From assembly GCA_932521025.1 (NCBI GenBank), contig OW051468.1:7936064-8000063 (forward strand): 64,000 nucleotides of DNA. Direction: 5' to 3'. Numbering within the stretch: the stretch's first letter is position 1; every line of letters starts with the position of its first letter. Positions 1 through 9,196 of this stretch are shown here, piece after piece. The notes below the pieces were generated by a model. That model saw only the letters and a list, made by a program, of their open reading frames with translations. It did not search any database and was not told the origin of the DNA. Source of the stretch: Oscheius onirici. Its lineage: Eukaryota; Nematoda; Chromadorea; Rhabditida; Rhabditidae. The position numbers were made by a program, and so were the translations under genes.

Positions 1-940
1 TTGATACCTCTTTTGACTTGGGAAGAGTCTTTTCTTTTAAAAACACTCTAATAATCTAGAAAATATTCTAGGAGCTGACTTTTTCCCCCTCTTGTTCTGC
101 TTTCCAACAAATGCAAAGTCAAAATGTTGCGGCATTTCTCTTGCCCTTTTCTACGTCATTCCACACACGTGTTTCTCGTCTGTTCTTCCGGAGAGAGACG
201 GAAAGGGCGTGAAAATTGACTTGTGTCCTAATATATTACACAGTGCCCACCTCGAAGAGAGAGAGAGAGGCAACTGACCTCATTCTGAGAGGGCAGGTGA
301 GGCGCAAAATATTTGATGGAAGAGCAGGTAAATGGCAGTCTGTGGCTGGTCGAAATGTTTCGTCTCCCGTCTTCAGAACTTTGCAAAAAATATGTCTCAT
401 AATGCTCTCTTTATGCTCTACTGAGTTCTCGCTCCCTGTCTTTTCTCTGTAATCTAGTTGACTTTCTCACGCTCCGTGACAGGCAACAGGGAACATGGGG
501 CAGGGAAGGAGCAAAGTTTTTTTTTCCATTTTTTTTGTTCTTACTTATTTGCAGTAACTGTGAGCAAATTTTAAGCAGACAGGAACGCTACTAGCAGAGA
601 CTCCACAGCAATTAAACATGGATTCCTTTGAGTTGAAAAGTGAGAATTGTTAGAAGACGACAGACTGATAGGTCTCAATGAACCCTCTTGTGCATCTTTA
701 GTCCCGAACCGTTTGTCTCCAAAGAAACACATTTCACATGCAGCTCTCTTTGCTATGCTGGCGTAACCGGCCAAAAAGCCTCTCCCTTAAAATATTCACA
801 CGCCTGACGTGGCCCCGGGACCACCCATTCTTCCTGTGTGTGTCAATGGCTCACATGTATCCCGACCCTTATTATTCTCCATTCTTTGAGGTAATTTTCG
901 ACTCTTTTGATTAGAAAACGACAGTAACTAAAAAATTCAG
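1..940. other. Upstream region, no gene seen
   Basis: No reading frame here looks like a protein and no RNA gene is recognised. There are short poly-T tracts and a GA dinucleotide tract near 257-271. The segment ends in an intron-like acceptor (TTCAG near 940), about 24 bases before the alpha-catulin start codon. It therefore most likely contains that gene's promoter and outron. Confidence 0.4.
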
Positions 941-964
941 CCCTGGCTCAACGTCGGTAGTCGA

Positions 965-3900
965 ATGGCCGGGCGGATGGACACATCCGCCACTTCGGCC
1001 TTTGGCCTCGATCCCAGAAATCTCGAAATCAAGACGAATTCGATCGAAAGAACTCTCGTCCCGCTCGTCTCACAAATCACGACTCTCGTCAATTTCAAAG
1101 AGTCGTATCTTAGCGGAGGGAAGCCGAAATCGGAGAGAGCTGTGAGGGCTGCTCTAAAGGTGGGAATCAAATATTTTATCTAGAAGGGATTCTTCAGGTT
1201 GGGGCCGCTGTCGAGTCGGCCATCGAACGGTTTGTCGCCGTTGGAGAGACAATAGCTGACGAGAACCCTGATATCCAGCCGGAAATGTACGACGCTTGTC
1301 ATGAGGCTCGGCTTGCAGGAGCCTCGATAGCCAATTTGTCCTGTACAGAAGGTGACCATCTTCTGGACAAGGCCGTTCTGGTCAGAGCATCTCGTCAACT
1401 GCTTTCTTCCGTGACGAGAGTTCTTCTTTTAGCCGACAGAGTCCTCGTGAAACAGATTTTGAGGGCGGAAGACAAGGTTAGCTTGAGATGTCCAAAAAAA
1501 ACGAATGCTACTGTAACCCTTTTCTTTTCTATGTATTTTGGGTTAATGTAGCATTCTATTTTGAACAAAGAGTACACCAAACATTCCAGGTGGCTTATTC
1601 TCTAAACCGTCTCGAAGCCTGTCGCAGTTTCACCGACTTCGTCAAGATTTTTGCCGAATTCGGAGGTGAGATGGTCGACCTGGCCCACAGATCCGGTGAT
1701 CGTCAGCACGACTTGAAATCGGAGAAGAGGAAAGCCCAAACGGGAGTGGCTAGAACGGCTCTGGAACGATTCACGATGCTTCTTCTGACAGCTTCGAAGA
1801 CTCTTCTTCGACATCCCGAATCCGACTCTGCTCAGCAGTGTCGCGACGGAGTCTTTGACCAGATGCGGCTGTCTCTCCAACTGATTGCTCTCTGTTCTTG
1901 TGACGGTGTTATTCCTCTGGACACGGCTCGGTACGGTCAGGCTCTCAGCGACGAGCCTTTGGACATTGGGATCCAGCTGACTGCCAATACGGCAATCCGA
2001 CAGCTGTCGGACATGCTGGAAATGGTCAGGATGACCGGAAGAGTAGGCTCCGGAGTTAGGGAGAGACTGATCACGGCGTTGGATTCCCTCTGTGAAATGA
2101 CACAGGACTTTACTGACTCTGCTTACACGCCTCATCATCACCGAGAACAAGTTTTGGACTTTTTGGAAGAGTGCCGCTTCGAAATGACTAACCTCATCCC
2201 CCAAGATGTGAGTTTTTGTATTGATTTTCGTTTAAAAACAAGTTTCTAGACGATGACAGAACAACATGATGCTCTCAGAAGCGATGGACTCGAGGTGACT
2301 GTCGAGAGACTCAATCGAAGACTGAAAGATCTGGGAAAACAGCTACAAATTGTGGCTGTTGAACAGGTAAAATTAGCGTCAAAATGAGTACATTCCTCGA
2401 TTTTTTGATGTTATGTGTTGCGCAGAGAAGCTTGAATGAACAAAAAATCCACTTAAAAATGCTCTCGCGTCTCTGTGTGTCTGAAGCTCTAATTGAGGAT
2501 AAGGAGGGGAGCTTTGTGCGCAAATTAGTTTTTAACAAGTCACGACAGGAAAAGCAAGTCCGAAAAGGGTTTTTATGACGTTTTTTTGGAGGGACAGGGG
2601 GGTGACTGGAACGGAGTGACAAGGGGAGAAGGGAAGATACAGTAGGATTGAGACGCGCTAAAGTAGGAACGGGCGGGGCGATCCGTTCAGGTCCTTCATT
2701 TTGAAATTAGGCTAAGGAGGGGATGGGTTTAAATATAATTTCAGTAGTTTCTTTGGAGGGTCAGGGAGAGTGACTGGAGGAGAGTAACAAAGGAGGAATG
2801 AAAGGGAAACCACGACTATGGGTCCGTGACAGAGCGAAGCCAGGAATTTTTACATTAGCCCTGGAAGGGCGTTGCAAACCTTGTAACAAGAAAAGTGCCA
2901 AGAAAAGGCATAAAACAAAGAAAACTGCAGAAGTACGCAAGTTTGCTTAAAATCTAGTCAGAGTGCCTGTTATACTTTTACCAGATTTCTTAGAGGTCTG
3001 AAAACTGTTCTTTAGATCTCCGAAGTTCTTCGCGCCAACGAAGATCAGGTTCTTCTCTCCTCGATCAAAGCCTGTGCCGTCTCCGGAGACATTGACGGCG
3101 TGGAAAAGTACATGGAAAAGTTTAGGGAGCACTCGGAACATATGCAAGAGGTACCAGTAAAAAAGACTAGAGTCAATTCCTTTAGGTTTGTCGCCTACTG
3201 CACCACATCTCTCTGAACGATTCTCTCCACGTCACTACCGGTCATTGTGAAAGATCCATGCGACAGCTAGCTCCATTGACTCTTCTGGCCGGCCGGACAC
3301 TTTGTCTTCATCCATCCAGTCGAATAGCTCGAGAGAACTTGGAAGTCTTCTGTGACACGTGGTCCTTGACGGTGAGTCTTTCACCCCTTCCTACTGGACA
3401 CCAATTTCAGATGAACGATCTTTCCCGTCTATCCAAAGAATCGGATGCTGCTGCGAATGGCCGTGTTGCTGCCGAGAAACAAGCTTACATGTCGCTTCCA
3501 CGTCCAGGGGTAAGCTCAGCTGACAGTGGTTTCCGCTCTCGTGACGTGACCTCTCCCGCCACTTCCTCTCGTCCACCCCGTAGTTTCGAGTCTCAAACGC
3601 GATCGGCTATTCTGTTCGAGGAGGAAGAGGAGGAAAAAGTTCAAATCTTGCAACAGATTGGCGACACCGCCAGCGACTGTTCAGCCGATTCGGAGGAGAA
3701 ACGACAATTTGCCTACAGAATTTCGTTGATTCTCGACGATTTGCATGCCAGTGTGCCTTCTGTTTGATTTTCACATAATATTCCTTCAGCATTATTTACA
3801 GTATTGTGATTTCTACGAGTGTGATTTGTTGTGAAGTAAACTTTCTCTGATTGCATGATTGTTATGTGGCCGTTTTCGTGCTTTCTGTCTGTCCTAAGAA

Positions 3901-5103
3901 ATCTCAATTTTATAGATCGTGCTTGCATGCTTTATAATGTTCTGCAAAGTTGTAGCACTTGATGAGCTCTACAACTTTGCAAAACATTGGGAGCTGGAAA
4001 ATGCTTGGGTATTGAGATTTCTTCTCAAATCCGCGAAGTGTATGGTGGTAGGCAAAAGATACTTCTCCATTTCTCTGTCAAATCCCTCTCCATTAAAATG
4101 ATAGTATTCTGAATCAATTCCAGAAACATGGCACGACTCCAAAGCCCTCGAAACCGATTACTCTCGACGTGGAGGATCAACAAAAGATGGCCAAAGTCGG
4201 TCTGGAGATGAAGCTGTTGACGAGTGAGGTCGATGCCGAGGCGGAGAAATGGGACGAGTATGCCGAGAATGATATTGTCAAACGAGCCAAAGTGACTTTC
4301 TCCAATTGAATCATTCAGTTTCCGTTTAGGCAATGTCCAGTATGGCCTACAATATGTACTTGTTCACCAGGGGAGATGGTCCGTTGAAAACGACGCATGA
4401 TCTGTTCACACAGGCCGAGTTCTTTGCCGAACAGGCCAATAAAATGTACAAGACGGTCCGAGAGTTCAGTTATGAAGTACCGGGATCGGCTGAAAAGAGC
4501 GAACTCAGCGCCATTCTGGAGAGGATCCCAGTTCATTGTCAACAACTACAGGTAATTATTTTGACTTGTTTTCAATCACTTTTCACTAGGTAATGGTCAA
4601 GAGTCCAACGGTTGGCAAGACGGCTACCTTCGGAAAAGTAGACTCTGTCATCCAGGAGACGAAGAATCTCATGAACGAAATTGCCAAGCTCGTGACGGCC
4701 AGTTTTGTCTGTGCCACCAAGGTTGGTCTCTTTTCCTCTATTTTTTGTAGTCTAGAACAAAAAACCCTTTTTAGCTAGAGAAGACGGAAAGGTAAGGTGC
4801 TTACACTGTGATCGTAGCCACATGTTTCGTTTCCCCCCTCCAAAAGAGAAAGCTTGAGTCACTCAGAGTCTTTGAGTTCGTACCACGATCCCCTTCCATT
4901 CTCCCCAATAGAACACCTGAATCTGACCAAGTTGTCAAATACCTTACTTTTTTCAGTTCGAAATCGAATTCCGCGGGGGTTCCGTCCCTCGGACTGTGGA
5001 TGATCACACGGCAAGACAAAGCCGCGAATCTACACTTTGGAGGCGCACTCCGAGCATGCGACGGGCCAACGCACCGCAGTCACACTCCACCCTCAATCTC
5101 TAG
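965..5103 (+). CDS. ctn-1: Alpha-catulin (alpha-catenin/vinculin family)
   Basis: Alpha-catulin is a cytoskeletal scaffold of the vinculin/alpha-catenin family; in C. elegans CTN-1 links the dystrophin complex and channel clusters to the cytoskeleton. The start is the ATG at 965. Exons read: 965-1159, 1198-1476, 1590-2207, 2250-2366, 3016-3150, 3186-3371, 3411-3509, 4124-4291, 4330-4551, 4590-4721 and a last exon 4957-5103 ending in TAG. Nearly all junctions are phase 0. Signatures fit alpha-catulin better than alpha-catenin: RTLVPLVSQITTLVN near the N-terminus, LLLADRVLVKQIL, HRSGDRQHDLK, LHPSSRIARENL, YMSLPRPG and MSSMAYNMYLFTRGDGPLKT near the C-terminus. The C-terminus is uncertain: a 17-base exon at 4775-4791 would shift the last exon into another frame and lead on to an exon at 6451. 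An acceptor lies about 24 bases before the ATG. Confidence 0.88.
2579..2796. repeat. Imperfect direct repeat in alpha-catulin intron
   Basis: Two similar purine-rich stretches lie in the intron between the exons ending at 2366 and starting at 3016, at about 2579-2625 and 2748-2796. Both carry a block of the form TTTGGAGGG, CAGGG and GTGACTGGA, then AGTAACAA or AGTGACAA. I see no coding frame across them. A short motif just after them (GGAAGGGCGTTGCAAAC, about 2864-2880) recurs at about 35741-35757, so part of this intron is dispersed repeat. Confidence 0.5.
3895..4026. repeat. Hairpin repeat family H, copy 1
   Basis: Inverted arms carry CTGCAAAGTTGTAG and CTACAACTTTGCAAAAC, flanked by AGAAATCTCAAT on one side and ATTGAGATTTCTT on the other. 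The whole block can fold into one hairpin. It lies inside an alpha-catulin intron. Related copies are at about 5250-5345, 9826-10012 and 57360-57500. No transposase frame is present, so this is a non-autonomous foldback element. Confidence 0.65.
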
Positions 5104-6430
5104 GTTAGTCCCCCTTCCAGACTTGGGACAGTAACTTTTGTTCCCCTTTCGTGAATTTCGGGACTTTGAGAAGAAAGTACCGACGTGGGTGAGTGGGAAA
5201 AGGCGGTTACCTCAGAGGTTAAAAGAAATGAATAGGTATCAGCCATATTTTCTAGCTACGCTTACATTTTCCAGCTCTGTGATGTTCAGAAAAGTTGTAG
5301 TATAAAGTATTTGACGAGTTCTACAATTTTTTAGAACACAAGTTGTGCTATCGCCCTGTTGGGGCTAAAGTTACAGTAGAGACCACTTGAATAGCATGTT
5401 TCCGTATTTCTAAACCCGCATTTGATTCGTTACCGGGGCTAAGTGACTTAGTTTTGTCCCTTTCAAAACAGTTAACAGTTTGTTATCTGACCCTCTCCCG
5501 ATCAATTATGTTCCTGTCCTTCTGTTACTGTGTCCCCTGTCGTCCCTTGTTTCTAATTTCTCGACACTTTCTCTCTGTCCACCCCTAAATTCTGCAATGT
5601 GCTCTGCTTTTCCCGGTTTTCTTCTACCTCTGTCCGTTGTCATCTGTTTTTCCTCCTCTACCATTTACGATGTACCTATCGCCAGTTCCCCTTTCTTCTG
5701 TCTAATTTTTCTCTCCTGTCGTCCATGTATCCCTTCGTGTAATTTCAGTGTGCATATCCTTCTCTGCTGATCTCCCTGTCCCTATTTCCACGTGCTCCTG
5801 TTCTCCCCTATCCCTGTTCTCCAGTTGTGATACCGCTCCTTTGGGATTAAAGTCAAAAACCCCCTGAACGCTTTCCCGTATTCCTAGCCCGCACTTGATT
5901 CTTTACAGTCTGGAAACTGAAAGCCAAAAATAATCAAAGTCCATGCAACAATTGACTTGTCTAAACTTGTTACACTAACTCCTTTCCCCTTAATTGTGCG
6001 CACAAATTGCTCCATTTTGATTGAATTTTTAAGCTTCGGACAGACAGACACACACACAGAGACGCGAGAGCATTTTAAAATAGATTGTAAGTCTTGAAAA
6101 TGCTTTGGTCGCAGTGAAAGCTGCCTTCGAAGCCGTGACCTGCTGATTTTGCTTGACGCACAAGAAATATTCAAAATCAGGTTTTAAATATGACTTAAAA
6201 AAAGTTTTAAAGTTTCCCGTAATTCTATAAAGTTGGATTATAATTTGGGGATGGGGAGTATACTGGCTTTCCAGATGGGTACAGTATCTAAGAAACAGAC
6301 AGAATAATAAGACCTTTTAGCAAATTCATCAGGGAGCTGTAGAGGTGAGTCTCAATGTTCAGAAGCATGTCCAATCTCGTCTTCTATCGCATGTGCATGG
6401 CTTATAGAGCTCAATCACTAACCATAACAA
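5104..6430. other. Intergenic, pyrimidine-rich, with repeat H copy 2
   Basis: This holds a diverged copy of hairpin family H (about 5250-5345) and a long pyrimidine-rich run on the + strand (about 5480-5870). A 96-codon open frame in that run is Ser/Leu/Pro/Cys-rich, as expected from base composition, and I do not count it as a gene. A possible 12-base exon with clean splice signals lies near 6323-6334. Confidence 0.4.
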
Positions 6431-6450
6431 AAGAATCAATCCCTTTTCAG

Positions 6451-6591
6451 TCCGACCTCTCCTCGCGACTCTCCAACGCCGCTGATTCTTCCGATTCGGG
6501 AGAAACGTCGCATCTATCTGGGTCTTCTTGGTGCCATGCAGGCCATCAAAGACTCTCGCTCCTGTCGTCGAAAACAGGAAATGGCCAAAAT
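6451..6591 (+). CDS. Orphan exon, possible alternative end of alpha-catulin
   Basis: After a good acceptor (TTTTCAG) an open frame runs to TAA at 6589-6591. It contains REKRRIYLGLLGAMQAIK, a basic, helical stretch unlike chance translation. Entered from a donor at 5103 it is in frame only with the alternative reading of the 4957-5103 exon, which itself needs the 17-base exon 4775-4791. That consistency makes an alternative alpha-catulin C-terminus possible. It could equally be part of a separate gene whose last exon is at 7516-7717. Confidence 0.3.
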
Positions 6592-6719
6592 TTAAATTTG
6601 TTTGTTGTATTCCTTCTTTTTTTTTGATCTCTTCCCGTTCGACACCCTCTCTACTTTTAGTCTATGAAACATTGCCTAGTCAGGTGGTCATGCTCAATAA
6701 TAAATCTCTTTTTTTGGTG

Positions 6720-7010
6720 GAATTGTTAGTGGTTATGGATTGAGGAGATCACAGAATTACTTGAGATCAAGAGGTGCATCGGGATCTCCATTGTAGCCGG
6801 AATAGTCCAGTGGGCGTTGAAATGGGTAAAGGATCAACTCGGGGGATAGTAAATCGTTCAATGTGCGTATATTCGGGAGAAGGTATACACGACGATCGCC
6901 AGATCGAAGCTTCTTCTACATCACAACAAGAAAGGCATTGTCAAGATTGGGAACGAGAATTATTGTGTTATATCAAAAAAGAATTAATTATATCAAAATT
7001 AAATTCGGAT
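6720..7010 (-). pseudogene. Broken copy of unknown gene family Z (copy A)
   Basis: Read on the minus strand this encodes fragments such as IILVPNLDNAFLVVM, then a stop, then YLLPNIRTLNDLL and, after a gap, PLDYSGYNGDPDAPL. The same segments occur at 8420-8807 and 24640-24910. Positions 6848-7000 are identical, in reverse orientation, to 24704-24856. The in-frame stop and loss of flanking exons mark it as a relic. The opposite strand is also open, but substitutions between copies favour the minus-strand reading here. Confidence 0.5.
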
Positions 7011-7515
7011 AAACAAAATTCTTCAGTGCGGCGGATAAACAAAATTCAGCAAGCTTTTTCTCCGGGTCTTTCTTGTGTTTTCCCAGTCATTGTAGCCATA
7101 TATCAGCTAACACATAAAAATGATAAGCAAAAAATGGTAAAACCGCCATGAAAAGCGAAAAATCAGAAGAAATTTTTTGAAAATTTCAAATAAAGTTTTC
7201 TGTCCTACGAAACGTCGTTTTTCTTTGCGGATTTACCTTTTTTGCTTACCCTTTTTCTGTGTTAGCTGATATATGTCTACAATGACTGGGGAAACACAAA
7301 ACAAACCAAAGAAAAGTATTTTTTTCCCTTGCCGGTCCGAGCGCACTTTCCGGAAATTGAGAGGAAAATATGCGGTTGAATTGGCGCCTGTCGCCTGATT
7401 TTCAAGGCGACAACTACCGTAAGCCATCGCCGAAATTTAGGATTTAAAGTCTTTTTCCCCCTTTTGTCGCGGCCTAGTCATTCGTTTCTGTAAAGGGCTG
7501 TTCTTAATTTTTCAG

Positions 7516-7717
7516 CGCGCTGCTCGCTACCTCGCTATACAGGCAGGCAGTACAGGTACGCTCCGCCGCTCAGGCTCATGTATACCCCACTGTTCAGGGA
7601 CAGGTTCAGGCCCCCGCTCCCATCGCCGCTGGACTTGGAGGTCATGTCAGAGCTGCTCCAGGAGGAGGAGGACCTGCTCAAGCAGGAGCAGGAAGCGGAG
7701 CCGCCAGGATCCAGTAG
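7516..7717 (+). CDS. Last exon of an unidentified gene
   Basis: After a TTTTTCAG acceptor, a frame entered with one spare base reads ALLATSLYRQAVQVRSAAQA, continues through a Gln/Ala/Gly/Pro-rich tail (GHVRAAPGGGGPAQAGAGSG) and stops at TAG 7715-7717. The composition change from ordinary to Gly/Ala-rich is typical of a protein tail. Upstream exons could not be joined: the preceding 500 bases hold the family Z relic. A second frame is also open across the exon, so even the frame is uncertain. I do not recognise the product. Confidence 0.35.
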
Positions 7718-8070
7718 CGGTTAATCATATTGTTGCAGTTTAATTTTTAATAACCACTTTTCCTTTGACTACTTTTCTTCGTCATTCTCACCCAGTCACC
7801 CTACCCTTCCATGCCAAGTCGAGAAAATCGAGCTGCTTCGTTCTCTTTCTGACAACCTCATTTCATGGCTCTTTCCTAACGTTGTTGTACGGCCGCAAGC
7901 TTCCTTCGTTCATCTGTTCGAAGACTCCATATTTCGAATCCGTACAGCAAACTTGGGACGACGCAGGTCAAACATCTCTTAATCTTCTCCAGCTGCCTGC
8001 GGCAACTGTCGCTGTCGAAGTTAATGTTTCTTTCGGTCCTCAAAAGTTGAAAGATAATTTTATCATCGTT

Positions 8071-8214
8071 TTGACTGGGGAAGGGTTCCGAAAAGATCGG
8101 TTGTCTAAGGAAAGGATCAAAAGAGATCGGTTGACTGGGGAAGCGATCAGAAGAGATCGGTTGACTGGGGGAAGGGTTCAGAAGAGAGCGGTTGACTGGG
8201 GAAGGGATCAGAAG
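8071..8214 (+). repeat. 30-base minisatellite, about 4.8 units
   Basis: Successive units begin at 8071, 8101, 8131, 8161 and 8192, each starting TTGACTGGGG or TTGTCTAAGG and ending in GATCGG or GAGCGG; the fourth unit has one extra base. Units differ from each other at a few positions. The array is open in one frame (a basic RDRLTGE-like repeat), but no initiation context or splice signal supports a gene. Confidence 0.85.
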
Positions 8215-8419
8215 TTAGGTAGAAAACTCGAGTGAAAAAGCCGCCGATAGGCGGCGAAGCCGGCTGGTCCATTCTATTAAAGTTCTACCGTCCCAGTGTC
8301 TGTAGCTCGGGCCAGCTTAGTCCCTTCGCCACTCTTGTGCATCTGAAGCGAGACACACAAAATTCAGCAGTCCTACCGATATCTTCAAGTCTTTCAGGTT
8401 GTTTTCTCCAGAAGCAGTT

Positions 8420-8807
8420 CGACATTTGACTCTTTCAGAAATGGTATTCCGGGAGCTGGAGCCACAAAACATAGGAACTTCTACTCATTGCAAATTTTGA
8501 ATTGACCACTTTGCGAGCTGCTGTTATAGGACATCGTATATGCTTCCATTCTTCCCACAACAATTCTCGTTCCCAATCCCGATAATATTTTCCTTGTTCT
8601 CGTTGGCAAGAAGACGAAAAATAAGCGGTCTGCTGATCGTCATGCATACCTTCTAACGAATATTCGCACACTGAATGATTTCTTATGTTCCAAGTCGATC
8701 CTTTAGCCAATGCTACGTCCAGTGGACTATTCTGGCTACAACGGAGATCCCGATGCTCCTCTGAATCCCAAGGCTTTCTGTACCCTTCTCAATGCTTATT
8801 TCCTCTA
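8420..8807 (+). pseudogene. Broken copy of unknown gene family Z (copy B)
   Basis: In the + strand reading it gives TILVPNPDNIFLVLVGKK, then RHAYLLTNIRTLNDFL, then, after a stop, VDYSGYNGDPDAPLNPKAF with LLNAYFL and TAA at 8805-8807. It also keeps the acceptor-like CTCTTTCAG and following KWYSG seen as KWRSG at 24650. Compared with copies at 6.8 and 24.7 kb, many differences fall at third codon positions of this frame, which suggests the ancestor was a functional protein. No function is recognised. Confidence 0.5.
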
Positions 8808-9196
8808 ACAATACATGTAAAGTGTTTCACCTTGTCGAAATGTTTGTACATTTCGAGCACAGAATAAAACTTCGATCCTTTGAATATCAACGTAGACGTA
8901 GAAAGTTTTTCTGCCCCTGTCAAACAAAGTCGGACTGAGCAAGGCTCCTGAAAGAACTACTGAACGAATCAAATTCTCCGCTCAACTAGTGGAGAATCAA
9001 TGATCAGACTACAGACTGTTCGAACGATCACATCTTTTCATGCTGAGTACAGACTAAGAATCATACACTTTCTGAAAAGGAATACTTATATCACTGTCCA
9101 TACTGAATTCGAATGGAAGAAAACACACTGTCTTTCAAGAAGTAGCATACATCAAATTGTCCAGTTTATTTAGTAAAGTGCAGTTTTTTGGAATGT

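Larger units (their letters stand above)
7718..9190. other. Decayed gene fragments between two gene blocks
   Basis: At about 7770-7990 (+) a frame with QVEKIELLRSLSDNLISWLF looks like a lost exon and ends in a stop. It is followed by a 30-base tandem repeat and the family Z relic at 8420-8807. From 8870 to 9130 short protein-like pieces change frame repeatedly. A TTTATT near 9163-9168 is a poly(A) signal for EIPR1 on the minus strand. Confidence 0.35.

Noticed and set aside
965..5103. Alpha-catenin (hmp-1) or vinculin (deb-1)
   Set aside because: Blocks HRSGDRQHDLK, YMSLPRPG and MSSMAYNMYLFTRG fit alpha-catulin better, and the alpha-catenin C-terminal actin-binding tail is missing.
5480..5770. 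96-codon open frame on the + strand
   Set aside because: It is made of Ser/Leu/Pro/Cys/Phe as expected from a pyrimidine-rich tract, with no splice signals or family motif.
8435..8710. Uninterrupted minus-strand frame over family Z copy B
   Set aside because: Differences between copies are mostly silent in the opposite (+) frame, so the open minus frame is a shadow of the old coding strand.
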